Assembly (NCBI GenBank): GCA_007988785.1
Contig: BJUU01000001.1
Span: 277,096 to 341,095, forward strand
Direction: 5' to 3'
DNA from: Agrococcus baldri
GTDB lineage: Bacteria; Actinomycetota; Actinomycetes; Actinomycetales; Microbacteriaceae
DNA: 64,000 nucleotides
Of this stretch, positions 45,091 through 52,952 are shown one piece after another; the stretch's first letter is position 1; each line of letters begins with the position of its first letter. The position numbers were made by a program, and so were the translations under genes. The notes under the pieces were generated by a model, which was not told where the DNA came from, did no database searches, and saw nothing but the letters and a program-made list of their open reading frames with translations.

Positions 45091-46151
45091 CCGCGCCCAC
45101 TCCCGGCGACGGGCGCGGCGGCGTCTTCTGGCGCGAGAGCCTGCTCGCCTTCGGCCCCCACGCGGGTTCGCACCGCGTCGCGATCCGCGCCACGATCTCG
45201 ACCGCGGTGCCGCTCGTGCTGCTGCTGCTCATCGGCAGGCCCGAGTGGGCGCCGTGGGCGGCGTTCGGCGCGTTCGCGGCGCTCTACGGGCGCAACCGCG
45301 TGCACCTGTCGCGACTGACGATGCAGCTGACGGCCGCCGCGGTGCTGGTCGCGATGGTCGGGCTCGGCTCGCTGCTCGCGATCCTGCCTGCACCCACGTG
45401 GCCGATGATCGTCGCGGGCGCCGCGCTCGCGGGGGTCATCTCGATCATCTCCGACGCCGAGGACTGGCATCCGCCCGGCCCGCTCTTCGCCCTGTTCGCC
45501 TTCTCCGGCTCCGCATCGCTGCCGGACGGCACCCTCGCCGACGCCGGCACCGCCACCCTGGTGGCCGCCGCATCCGCCGCCTTCGCCGTGCTGGTCGGCT
45601 CGGCCGGCACCGCGATGCGCCGAGCACGCGGACTGCCGACGCCGCGGGGCGAGCTCTCGCGCGACTGGACGCTGCGCGCCGGTCGCCGCGTGCAGCTGCG
45701 GCGGGTGGCGCGCTACGCGATCGGCGTGCTGCTGGCCGGCACCATCGCCGTGCTGCTCGGCATCGGCCACCCCTACTGGGCGATGGTCTCGGCGCTCGTG
45801 CCCGTCTCGACGCCCACCTTCGCCGCCGGCGTCGTGCGCGGCACGCACCGCATCCTCGGCACGACCCTCGGCGTGGTGCTGGCGGCTGGACTGCTGGCGC
45901 TGCAGCCATCGGCGCTGTGGGTCGTGGTGCTGATCGTCGCGTTCACCTTCGGCGCCGAGCTGCTGGTGGGTCGCAACTACGGCATCGCGATGATCTGCAT
46001 CACGCCGCTCGCGCTGCTCGCGGTGCACCTGGCGACGCCCACCCCGCCGGAGGTGCTGCTGGTCGACCGGCTGGTGGAGTCGGCGGTCGGCGCCCTCGTC
46101 GGCGTCGTCGTGGGGTTCGCGACCCGGGGCTGGGGCGCGCGCGCCGCGTAG
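45087..46151 (+). CDS. FUSC-family membrane protein (aromatic acid exporter-like)
   Basis: A 354-residue protein with two hydrophobic blocks, each of about five helices. The N-terminal block has APWAAFGAFAALYGRNRVHLSRL (about 57-79). The C-terminal block has GHPYWAMVSALVPVSTPTFAAGVVRGTHRILGT (about 232-264), where HPYWA and the R..GT..G motif are hallmarks of the FUSC/AaeB C-terminal half. Members export aromatic acids, but the substrate here is unknown. GTG 45087 overlaps the tetR stop by four bases, so it is coupled to the regulator and probably in its regulon. Confidence 0.85.
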   Translation: MTAPTPGDGRGGVFWRESLLAFGPHAGSHRVAIRATISTAVPLVLLLLIGRPEWAPWAAFGAFAALYGRNRVHLSRLTMQLTAAAVLVAMVGLGSLLAILPAPTWPMIVAGAALAGVISIISDAEDWHPPGPLFALFAFSGSASLPDGTLADAGTATLVAAASAAFAVLVGSAGTAMRRARGLPTPRGELSRDWTLRAGRRVQLRRVARYAIGVLLAGTIAVLLGIGHPYWAMVSALVPVSTPTFAAGVVRGTHRILGTTLGVVLAAGLLALQPSALWVVVLIVAFTFGAELLVGRNYGIAMICITPLALLAVHLATPTPPEVLLVDRLVESAVGALVGVVVGFATRGWGARAA

Positions 46152-46190
46152 CCTGCCGGCCGCGTCGGACGCCTGTGCTATCAAGAGGGC

Positions 46191-46811
46191 ATGCCCCTCA
46201 TCTCGGCTCGCGACCGCGATCCGGACGACCCCTTCTTCACGCGCGTGCTGACGCTGCCGAACGTCGTCACGCTCGCGCGGCTGCTGCTGCTCGTGCCGGT
46301 CTGCTGGCTGATCGTCACGGGCGCGCCGGGCTCGTGGCTGCCGGTCATCCTGCTGGCGGCGTGGGCCGCCACCGACTGGATCGACGGCGTGCTCGCGCGC
46401 GCCCTGCACCAGGAGTCGCGGCTCGGCGAGGTGCTCGACCCGGTCGCCGATCGCATCGGCATCATCGGCGTGACGCTCGCGCTCGCCATCGGCGGCGTCG
46501 TCGAGTGGTGGATCCTCGGCGTGATCGCCGCGGTCGACATCGCCACGGTGGTCTTCGCCGGCCGGGCGGCGCGGGACGGCAGCATCCACGTCTCCTGGGC
46601 CGGCAAGGCGCGCACGGCGCTGCTGCTGACGGCGATCGTGGTGCTGCTGCTGGGCCACACGGTGCTGCCGTGGGCGACGCCGGCGGGCATGACGCTCATG
46701 CTGCTGGGCGTCGGCCTGCACGTGGTCGCGGGCATCGACTACATCGTGCAGGCGCGTCACCCGCGTCGGGTGCAGACTGGTCATCGTTCGGATCCTGAGG
46801 AGGCGCGATGA
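46191..46811 (+). CDS. CDP-alcohol phosphatidyltransferase family protein
   Basis: A 206-residue membrane enzyme that transfers a phosphatidyl group from CDP-diacylglycerol to an alcohol, for example in phosphatidylglycerol-phosphate or cardiolipin synthesis. The catalytic motif is complete: Asp62, Asp65, Gly66, Ala69, Arg70, Gly79, Asp83 and Asp87 in DWIDGVLARALHQESRLGEV and on to DPVAD. About six helices are predicted. TLPNVVTLARLLLLVPVCWL at the N-terminus resembles PgsA-type enzymes. AGAGGG lies before the ATG. The stop overlaps the next gene as ATGA. Confidence 0.9.
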   Translation: MPLISARDRDPDDPFFTRVLTLPNVVTLARLLLLVPVCWLIVTGAPGSWLPVILLAAWAATDWIDGVLARALHQESRLGEVLDPVADRIGIIGVTLALAIGGVVEWWILGVIAAVDIATVVFAGRAARDGSIHVSWAGKARTALLLTAIVVLLLGHTVLPWATPAGMTLMLLGVGLHVVAGIDYIVQARHPRRVQTGHRSDPEEAR

Positions 46812-47269
46812 CCGACTGGATGGAGGACCGCGAGCGGATCGCGGCGCAGGTCGAGGACGTGATGGCGGGCTGGCACGACTCGGTCGAGCGGGTGCCCGGC
46901 GAGGACGGCGACGACGACACGATCGTCGGCAGGGACGGCGACACGGTCGCGGCGATCCTGCTGCTCGACGAGGAGAACGTCGAGGCGATGGTCGAGGCCG
47001 AGGCCGACGGCGCGCTCGCGCAGTGGCTGCGCGACGAGCTCGCCGAGGATGCCGAGCGCGACGAGGCCGAGCTCGACGAGGGCGGCGACGACGACCTCGA
47101 GGCGGCAGCCGACGCGTGGCTGGGCGACGAGGACGAGGCCGAGGCCGACACAGCGGGCGGCGACGACGCGGCGACCGAGACCGCTGCAGCCGACGACGAC
47201 GACGACTTCGACCTCGACGACTGGGACGACCCGGAGGCCGACGCGCTCATCGACGAGCTGCCCGCCTGA
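46808..47269 (+). CDS. highly acidic soluble protein, function unknown
   Basis: A 153-residue protein I do not recognise. The first third is mixed helix (MTDWMEDRERIAAQVEDVMAG), and the middle has EENVEAMVEAEADGALAQWL. From about residue 75 it is almost only Asp, Glu, Ala and Gly, with runs of Asp near 134-145 (ADDDDDFDLDDWDD). The isoelectric point must be very low. It is coupled by ATGA to the CDP-alcohol phosphatidyltransferase. It could bind divalent cations or a basic partner. The codon use is like that of its neighbours and it has third-position GC bias, so it is a real gene. Confidence 0.65.
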   Translation: MTDWMEDRERIAAQVEDVMAGWHDSVERVPGEDGDDDTIVGRDGDTVAAILLLDEENVEAMVEAEADGALAQWLRDELAEDAERDEAELDEGGDDDLEAAADAWLGDEDEAEADTAGGDDAATETAAADDDDDFDLDDWDDPEADALIDELPA

Positions 47270-47299
47270 CCTCCGCCGCCGCCTGACCCCCGCTGCCGC

Positions 47300-47341
47300 C
47301 TGAGCCGGTCCGCGCGCGCCAGCGCGCAGACCGAGTCGAAG
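47300..47341 (+). repeat. hypervariable-stem hairpin repeat, family I, copy 4
   Basis: CTGAGCC flank, stem GGTC/GACC, 1x1 C/A mismatch, stem GCGCGC/GCGCGC, loop GCCA, then CGAGTCGAAG. It lies in the gap between the acidic-protein gene and the FrnE-like gene. Just upstream, CCGCCTGA occurs twice more (47264-47300 region), a small local triplication. Confidence 0.72.
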
Positions 47342-47386
47342 GCCGAGACCGGGAATCAGACACCGCTCCCCCGCGTTGCCCCGAGC

Positions 47387-48058
47387 ATGCAGATCGACAT
47401 CTGGTCCGACGTGGCCTGCCCCTGGTGCTTCATCGGCAAGCGCCGGTTCGAGAAGGCGCTCGGCGCCTGGGAGCACCGTGACGAGGTGACGGTCACCTGG
47501 CACTCGTACCAGCTCGACCCCAGCCTGCCCGAGCACTACGAGGGCACCGAGGTCGAGTACCTCGCGAGCCGCAAGGGCATGCCCGTCGAGCAGGTGCGGC
47601 AGATGTTCGAGCACGTCTCGACGCAGGCCGCCGGCGAGGGCCTGCGCTACGACTTCGACCGGCTGGTGGTGGCGAACAGCCTGCGCGCGCACCAGCTGCT
47701 GCACCTCGCGAAGGCGAGCGAGGCGCAGGCCCCGGGCGCGGCGGATGCGGTCAAGGACGCGCTGCTGTCGGCCCACTTCGAGCGCGGCGGCGACATCGGC
47801 GACGTCGACACGCTCGTCGCGATCGGCACCGAGGCGGGCCTCGAGCCGCGCGAGATCCGCGACGCGCTCGCGGATGAGCGCTACCTGCCCGCCGTGCGGG
47901 CCGACATCGCGCAGGCGCAGGAGATCGGGGTGAACGGCGTGCCGTTCTTCGTCTTCGACATGCGCCTCGGCCTCTCGGGCGCGCAGCCTGCGGAGGTCTT
48001 CACGCAGGCGCTCGAGCAGGCGCGCGCGATGAGGCTCGACGCGCCTGCAGCCCGCTGA
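47387..48058 (+). CDS. DsbA-family oxidoreductase, FrnE-like
   Basis: A 223-residue cytosolic thioredoxin-fold protein with the active site CPWC at residues 11-14 (DVACPWCFIGKRRFEKAL). The helical insertion and the cis-Pro loop GVNGVPFFVFD (about 182-192) follow the FrnE/DsbA-like class. No signal peptide is present. FrnE proteins act as disulfide isomerases or in polyketide pathways; here a general redox role is likely. The stop TGA at 48056-48058 is itself part of the CTGAGCC flank of the next hairpin repeat. Confidence 0.9.
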   Translation: MQIDIWSDVACPWCFIGKRRFEKALGAWEHRDEVTVTWHSYQLDPSLPEHYEGTEVEYLASRKGMPVEQVRQMFEHVSTQAAGEGLRYDFDRLVVANSLRAHQLLHLAKASEAQAPGAADAVKDALLSAHFERGGDIGDVDTLVAIGTEAGLEPREIRDALADERYLPAVRADIAQAQEIGVNGVPFFVFDMRLGLSGAQPAEVFTQALEQARAMRLDAPAAR

Positions 48059-48095
48059 GCCGCTCCGCCGCCGCAGGCGGCCGAGCGCGTCGAAG
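48055..48095 (+). repeat. hypervariable-stem hairpin repeat, family I, copy 5
   Basis: Starts inside the FrnE-like gene's stop codon. Stem CGCTC/GAGCG (48061-48065 with 48083-48087), 1x1 C/C mismatch, stem GCCGCC/GGCGGC, loop GCA, right flank GTCGAAG (48089-48095). It faces copy 6 to form a divergent terminator-like pair. Confidence 0.75.
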
Positions 48096-48108
48096 CGCGC
48101 GACACGGG

Positions 48109-48149
48109 CTTCGACACGGTCAGTGCCCTACGGGCACGGACCGGCTCAG
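48109..48149 (-). repeat. hypervariable-stem hairpin repeat, family I, copy 6
   Basis: Inverted copy: CTTCGAC (48109-48115), stem GGTC/GACC, 1x1 A/G mismatch, stem GTGCCC/GGGCAC, loop TAC, then GGCTCAG (48143-48149). On the minus strand its CTGAGCC flank contains the TGA stop of the methyltransferase gene. Confidence 0.75.
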
Positions 48150-48904
48150 CCAGCAGGGGTCGGCCGCCGCGCCAGGTAGACCCACTCGCGACCGGGCCGG
48201 TCGGGCGCGTCGCGCACGTCGACGAGCTCGAGGCCGGCCGCCGCGAGGGAGCGCTCGATCGCCGCGCGCGTGCGGAACCGGAGCGTCGAGACCGAGTCGA
48301 CGCGGCGGCCGTCGCGGTGGAAGACGGTGGGCGAGACGAAGGTGACGAGCGTGCCCTCCGGGTCGGCCGCATCCACGTGCGTCACCTCGATCCAGTCCTC
48401 GACGGGGCCCTCGTGCGGCACCTCGACGAGCTGCCGGGTCGCCTCCGGCGTCCAGCCGAGCCACGCCTGCCGCTCCGGGCGACGCGACTCGAGCACGAGC
48501 GTGCCGCCAGGTCGCAGCCGCTCGCGCGCGGCCTCGAGCACCCCGCGCCACGCGGCCTCGCCGAGGAAGACCTGCGCGACGTTCGCCGTCATGAACGCGG
48601 CGTCGACGGCGATCGGCGGCAGCGCATCCGTCTCACCCACGTGCCACCGCACGCGGTCGGCGCCGGTCTTGCCCCTGGCGACGTCGACCGACGCCTCGGC
48701 GGGATCGACGCCGATCACCTCGATGCCGCGGTCGGCCAGCAGGAGCGCGAAGGTGCCCGTGCCGCAGCCGATGTCGAGCACGGAGCGCGCGCCGAGCTCG
48801 TCGACCGCGATGCTCGCGTAGACCTCGAGGTCGCTGCGATCCGGGTCGAGGGCGTCGTAGACGGCCGCGAGCCGCGGATCCTCGAAGATCGCGTCGGCCA
48901 CCAT
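48146..48904 (-). CDS. class I SAM-dependent methyltransferase
   Basis: A 252-residue methyltransferase with the SAM-binding motif I VLDIGCGTGTFALLLADRG (about residues 39-57), acidic loop GVDPAEASVD and later block DAAFMTANVAQVFLGEAAWR. The C-terminal part (LRFRTRAAIERSLAAAGLELVDVRDAPDRP, in two stretches) is typical of the generic Methyltransf_25/11 group, so the target cannot be named. GGAGGG precedes the ATG. Its stop codon lies in the hairpin repeat at 48109-48149. Confidence 0.87.
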   Translation of the reverse strand: MVADAIFEDPRLAAVYDALDPDRSDLEVYASIAVDELGARSVLDIGCGTGTFALLLADRGIEVIGVDPAEASVDVARGKTGADRVRWHVGETDALPPIAVDAAFMTANVAQVFLGEAAWRGVLEAARERLRPGGTLVLESRRPERQAWLGWTPEATRQLVEVPHEGPVEDWIEVTHVDAADPEGTLVTFVSPTVFHRDGRRVDSVSTLRFRTRAAIERSLAAAGLELVDVRDAPDRPGREWVYLARRPTPAG

Positions 48905-48915
48905 GGGTTCCCTCC

Positions 48916-48974
48916 GGTCTCGTGACGCGCGCGACTGCGTCGCGCGCCCCGGGCCCTGAGCCTGTCGAAGGGCG
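48916..48974 (+). repeat. composite repeat: family II hairpin plus stemless family I core
   Basis: GGTCTCGTGACGC (from 48916) leads into a perfect 9-bp stem GCGCGCGAC/GTCGCGCGC around a TGC loop (48927-48947). After a short spacer, CCTGAGCCTGTCGAAGGG (48956-48973) joins the two constant flanks of family I with no hairpin between. It lies between the helicase stop and the methyltransferase start. Confidence 0.7.
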
Positions 48975-48976
48975 GC

Positions 48977-51112
48977 CTACGGGCGGCTTCGTGCCACGAT
49001 CGCGTCGCGCAGCATGCCCTCGACCGCCGCGAGCCGCAGGTCGCCGCTCGTGGGCTCGTCGCCCGCGGCACCGTCGATCGCGCGGCCGACGAGGCCCGCC
49101 TTCGTGTCGAGCAGCTCGGCGATGCGGGTGTCGATCGTCTGCGCGGCGAGGATGCGCCACACGGTGACCGGCATCTGCTGGCCGATGCGGTGGATGCGGT
49201 CGATCGCCTGCGTCTGCTCGGCGTCGGTCCAGGACAGCTCGGCGAGCACCATGTCGGCCGCCGCCTGCAGGTTGACGCCGACGCCCGCGGCCATGAGCGA
49301 GCAGACGATCACCTGCACCGAGTCGTCGTTCGTGAACGCGTCGATCGCCTTCTGGCGCTGCGTCGGCGTCTGGTCGCCGCGGATCGAGACCGTCTTGAGG
49401 CCAGCACGCTCGAGCGTCGCCTCGGCGGTGTCGAGGACGTCGATGTGCTTGGCGAAGAAGACCACCTTGCCGACCGAGTGCGCGAGCTGCGCCGCGTAGT
49501 CGGCGGCCAGATCGGCCTTCGCGCGGCCGATGCGGCGGGCGAGCGCGAAGACGTTCTCGCCCGTGCCGCCCTCCTGCGTCTCGATCTCGCCGCGGGCGAT
49601 GCGGTGCACGAGCTCGTCGTCGACCGACGCATCCTCGTCGGCGGTGCGCTGCAGCATCGCGGCGTCGTAGCGCCGCAGCATGCGGTCGACGAGCTCGCGC
49701 TCCGCGGCACGGATGGAGCGCACCTCGGAGTCGTCGAGCTCGACCGGGATGTCGGCGATGCGACGGGCGGGGATGTCGCTCGCGACGTCGATCTTGCGGC
49801 GGCGCACGATGCCCATGTCGATCACGGCCCTGCGAGCGGCCGGGTAGAAGCCGCGATCCATCGGCGTCAGGCCGATCTGCTCGAGGTCGTCGGTGAGCTC
49901 GGCGTTCGGCTCCTTCTGATCGATCCAGCCGAGGAACCGCCAGATCGCGCCGAAGTCCTCGATGTCGTTGATGAGCGGGGTGCCCGTCAGCGCCATCAGC
50001 AGCGGGTTGCCGACCCGCTCGCGCATGGCGGTGGCGATCTGCAGCACGTGGCGCGAGCGCTTCGAGCGGGTGTTCTTGATGAAGTGCGCCTCATCCACGA
50101 CCATGCCGCGGAAGCCGAAGCGCTCGAGCCAGCCCAGGTGGCGGTCGAGCACCTCGTAGTTGACGATCACGACGTCGGCGAAGGCGTCGAGCTCGTCGCC
50201 GTCGCCCTGCACGACCGCGGCGCGGCGGCCGGGCACCCAGCGCTCGGTCTCGCGCGCCCAGTTGATCTTCACGACGCTCGGTGCGACGACCAGCAGCGGG
50301 AACGCATCCGCCGCCTGCGCCGCGAGCAGCGCCTGCGCGGTCTTGCCCAGGCCCGGCTCGTCGGCGAGCAGGAACGAGCGGTGCCCGTCGCGCGCGGCCT
50401 GCACGAGCTGCGCCTGGTGGTGCATGAGCTCCTTGCCGCCCGGGGCGACGTGCTGCTTGGGCTCGGGCAGCGGCATGCACGCCGGCTTGCCGTCGGCCGC
50501 GACCTCGAACGAGAGGTAGAGCGGCGAGAGCAGGTCGAAGCCGGCGAGCCGGTCGCGCTCGGGCTTGCGGCGCACGTGCGTCAGATCGGGCTCGAGGAAG
50601 GGGTTCGCGAGCGAGACGCGGTGCACCGAGGGCGGCACGACCTGCGGTGCGAGCGGCTCCTTCGCCTCCGGCTCCTTCGCGGCCTCCGGCTCGGGCTCGG
50701 GCTCGATGCCGGCGGCGAGCAGCATCTCGCGCTTGCGCTCCTTCACCGCGTCGGTGACCGGAGCGCCCTCTCCCAGCAGCGGCAGCAGCGTGGGCTCGCG
50801 GCTCGCGGCCTTGGCCAGGATGACGGCGATGCCGTCGAGGCGCTTGAGATCCTCGGCGCGCTCGGCCGGGGTGAGGGCGGCATCGCCCTTCACGCGCGCC
50901 CGCTCCTCGCGGGCGAGCTGCGCGACGACCTGCAGCTTGACGCGCGTCGAGCGCGAGGCGGCTCCGCGCTTGACGCCCGCCTCGACCTGGCGCACGGCGC
51001 GGGCGAGCTGCGGGATGAGCGCGTCGCGGTCGCGCGACGTCGGCTCGGTGGATGCGTCCGACGGCTCGGTGGAGTCCGTCTGCGGCGCATCGATGGTTGC
51101 GGCGTCTGCCAC
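48977..51112 (-). CDS. SNF2-family DNA-dependent ATPase
   Basis: A 711-residue SF2 translocase. After about 165 residues of charged N-terminal region (Ala/Glu/Arg-rich), the helicase core starts with HHQAQLVQAARDGHRSFLLA and Walker A LADEPGLGKTAQALLA (about residues 246-261). The Walker B box VVDEAHFIKN (DEAH) follows, then MALTGTPLINDIEDF (motif III). The second RecA domain has VFFAKHIDVLDTAE, VSIRGDQTPTQRQKAIDAF and motif VI QTQAIDRIHRIGQQMPVTV. The single compact core without nuclease resembles SMARCAL1/ZRANB3-like annealing enzymes in bacteria. No methylase or restriction gene is adjacent, so a housekeeping repair or replication role is likely. Confidence 0.92.
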   Translation of the reverse strand: MADAATIDAPQTDSTEPSDASTEPTSRDRDALIPQLARAVRQVEAGVKRGAASRSTRVKLQVVAQLAREERARVKGDAALTPAERAEDLKRLDGIAVILAKAASREPTLLPLLGEGAPVTDAVKERKREMLLAAGIEPEPEPEAAKEPEAKEPLAPQVVPPSVHRVSLANPFLEPDLTHVRRKPERDRLAGFDLLSPLYLSFEVAADGKPACMPLPEPKQHVAPGGKELMHHQAQLVQAARDGHRSFLLADEPGLGKTAQALLAAQAADAFPLLVVAPSVVKINWARETERWVPGRRAAVVQGDGDELDAFADVVIVNYEVLDRHLGWLERFGFRGMVVDEAHFIKNTRSKRSRHVLQIATAMRERVGNPLLMALTGTPLINDIEDFGAIWRFLGWIDQKEPNAELTDDLEQIGLTPMDRGFYPAARRAVIDMGIVRRRKIDVASDIPARRIADIPVELDDSEVRSIRAAERELVDRMLRRYDAAMLQRTADEDASVDDELVHRIARGEIETQEGGTGENVFALARRIGRAKADLAADYAAQLAHSVGKVVFFAKHIDVLDTAEATLERAGLKTVSIRGDQTPTQRQKAIDAFTNDDSVQVIVCSLMAAGVGVNLQAAADMVLAELSWTDAEQTQAIDRIHRIGQQMPVTVWRILAAQTIDTRIAELLDTKAGLVGRAIDGAAGDEPTSGDLRLAAVEGMLRDAIVARSRP

Positions 51113-51341
51113 ATGTCCTCCATTCGAGGCGGGGCCGCGATGCTCGGGCCCCGGCGTTGATGCTGCGCGGATCGCCCGTCACTCGACGGCGACCCGCTGA
51201 GCGGGTGACGGCGGCTTCGGTGCACGGGATGCCGCGATGCGGCACCAACGGTGACCGGCGAGCTGACGCCTGCCACCCATCCTACCCGGTCGCGCTGCCG
51301 ATGCGCTCGCCGACCGCGCGGCGGGTCGCCTCAGCGGCGGT

Positions 51342-51791
51342 TCAGCCCTCCAGCAGTGCCGCGAGCCGGTCGATCGAGGCGAGCAGGTTCTCGGCCCTCG
51401 TGCCGCGAGCCCGCTCGAGACGGGGCTCGTCGTGCAGCTCGCTCCAGTCGTAGGTGTGCGTCACGCGGGTGCCGGCGCCCTCGGGCTCGAGCTCCCACCG
51501 CCACAGCTGGCCGATCGGCGCGCCCCCGGCCTCCGCCGGCATCCAGGCGATGCGGCGGCCCTCCTCGAACTCGACGACGTGGTTCTCGCGGATCGCCCCC
51601 GAGGTGAGCGCCATCGAGAACACCTCGCCGGTCGCGTGCACGCGCTGCCCCTCGGGCGCCTGCCCCAGGTTGTCGTTGCCATCCCACGCGGGCTGCTTCG
51701 CCGGATCGGCGATCTGCTCGAAGACGACCTCCGGCGGGGCCGCGATCACGCGGCTGGCCTCGACGATGCGGATCTCGGCGGTGTCGCTCAC
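51342..51791 (-). CDS. SRPBCC-family (START-like) protein
   Basis: A 149-residue hydrophobic-pocket protein of the polyketide-cyclase/START-like superfamily. EASRVIAAPPEVVFEQIADPAKQPAWDGND (in two parts, about 10-39) is the family's N-terminal strand and first helices. GTRVTHTYDWSELHDEPRLERA ends in the long C-terminal helix. The ligand is unknown. GTG 51791 is chosen as giving the family-length N-terminus; the frame is open to 52187 but crosses the Hsp20 gene on the other strand. It diverges from hsp20. Confidence 0.8.
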   Translation of the reverse strand: MSDTAEIRIVEASRVIAAPPEVVFEQIADPAKQPAWDGNDNLGQAPEGQRVHATGEVFSMALTSGAIRENHVVEFEEGRRIAWMPAEAGGAPIGQLWRWELEPEGAGTRVTHTYDWSELHDEPRLERARGTRAENLLASIDRLAALLEG

Positions 51792-51860
51792 CTCGCCATC
51801 GAACCACGAGCGTGCCGGGCGGCGCCACCGTGCCGCGGCCCGCGCATCCGCCGGCACGCA

Positions 51861-51889
51861 TTGAGGCCCCCGCAGAAGCGGAGTAGACA
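51861..51889 (+). promoter_or_regulatory. promoter of the Hsp20 gene
   Basis: TTGAGG (51861-51866) and TAGACA (51884-51889) are 17 bases apart, a good sigma-70-type pair. The leader is about 30 bases and ends with GGAGGG before ATG 51925. No HAIR or CIRCE element is seen. Confidence 0.6.
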
Positions 51890-51924
51890 TGGGGCACGAC
51901 GGACGCCGACGGAGGGAGCTCATC

Positions 51925-52347
51925 ATGACTGCTGATGCCGCACGGAAGCACCCGATCTTCCCGCCGTTCACCGAATGGGTCGACGCCTTCGCGCTCATGG
52001 GCGGCTGGGACGGCAAGAGCCCGCTGCCCGGCATCCGGGTGGAGGAGTTCGTCGAGGACGACGCCTTCACGGTGCACGCCGAGCTGCCCGGCCTCGATCC
52101 GCAGCGCGACATCGATGTGACGGTCGAGCACGGCGTGCTGCGCATCCACGCCGAGCGGCACCGCGACGAGCGCGAGCCGAGGCGCACCGAGTTCCGCTAC
52201 GGCGCGCTCGCACGCGACATCCGCCTGCCGCAGGGGGCCGACGACGAGGACATCACGGCCCACTACGAGGACGGCCTGCTCACCGTGCGGGTCGGGCTGG
52301 GGCCCGTGCCGACCAAGCTCCGGCATATCGCGGTCGAACGGCGCTGA
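51925..52347 (+). CDS. Hsp20/alpha-crystallin small heat-shock protein
   Basis: A 140-residue holdase chaperone. The alpha-crystallin domain covers about residues 35-135: IRVEEFVEDDAFTVHAELPG begins it, DIDVTVEHGVLRIHAERH gives strands 4-5, and EDITAHYEDGLLTVRVGLG carries the conserved A...GLLTV motif. The short N-terminus (FPPFTEWVDAFAL) would drive oligomer formation. ATG 51925 follows GGAGGG by eight bases; an upstream in-frame ATG at 51889 overlaps the -10 box. Confidence 0.92.
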   Translation: MTADAARKHPIFPPFTEWVDAFALMGGWDGKSPLPGIRVEEFVEDDAFTVHAELPGLDPQRDIDVTVEHGVLRIHAERHRDEREPRRTEFRYGALARDIRLPQGADDEDITAHYEDGLLTVRVGLGPVPTKLRHIAVERR

Positions 52348-52360
52348 GCCCCTGGCGACG

Positions 52361-52948
52361 ATGCCCGAGCTCGAGATCCATCCCGCGACCCACGCGCGCT
52401 TCGCCGACATGGCGGCGGTGCTCGGGCCCAAGCGGCCAGACGCGAGCGTCTGCTGGTGCCTGAGCCACCGCATCGACTCGGCGACCAACACCGCGCTGCG
52501 CGGCACCGAGCGCGGCGAGTACGCCGAGCGGCTCACGCGCAAGCGGGTGGCGCCGGGAGTGCTCGCCTACGACGGCGACGAGGTGGTCGGCTGGGCGGCG
52601 GTGGCGCCGAGGTCGCAGCTGCCGTTCGCGCGATCCCGCCTCATCCCGCACGTCGACGAGCAGCCGGTGTGGTCGATCTGGTGCATCCGCGTCAGGCCCG
52701 GGCACCGCAGGCAGGGCGTCTCCCACGCGCTGCTCGACGGCGCCGTCGACTACGCGTGGGCGAAGGGCGCGCCGGCCGTCGAGGGCTATCCGGTCGACAA
52801 CCGGGGCGAGCGCGTCGACATGACGATGGCCTACGTCGGCACGCGCGGCCTGTTCGAGCGCGCCGGCTTCGAGCTCGCGGCCACCACCGACTCGGTGTCG
52901 GCCGGCTTCCCGCGGGTGCTCATGCGGCGGCAGCTCGAGCCGAGCTGA
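52361..52948 (+). CDS. GNAT-family acetyltransferase
   Basis: A 195-residue GCN5-like N-acetyltransferase. The acetyl-CoA pyrophosphate loop is RPGHRRQGVSHALLDGAVDY (about residues 109-128), with R..G.G/A spacing as RRQGVS. WCLSHRIDSATNTALRG and WSIWCIRVRPG precede it, and YPVDNRGERVDMTMAYVGTR and LFERAGFELAATTDSVS close the fold. The WCL/YxxR pattern is that of an actinobacterial subfamily with unknown substrate. It follows hsp20 by 13 bases on the same strand and could be cotranscribed. Confidence 0.85.
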   Translation: MPELEIHPATHARFADMAAVLGPKRPDASVCWCLSHRIDSATNTALRGTERGEYAERLTRKRVAPGVLAYDGDEVVGWAAVAPRSQLPFARSRLIPHVDEQPVWSIWCIRVRPGHRRQGVSHALLDGAVDYAWAKGAPAVEGYPVDNRGERVDMTMAYVGTRGLFERAGFELAATTDSVSAGFPRVLMRRQLEPS

Positions 52949-52952
52949 CGCC

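Noticed and set aside
47260..47300. The CCGCCTGA triplet repeats as a variable-number tandem repeat.
   Set aside because: Only three imperfect units of Pro/Ala-codon-like sequence after a stop codon; too short to be sure.
48977..51112. SNF2 gene as part of a DISARM or other defence island.
   Set aside because: No methylase with matching type, nuclease or phospholipase-D gene is adjacent; the methyltransferase nearby is a generic small-molecule type and repeats separate the two.
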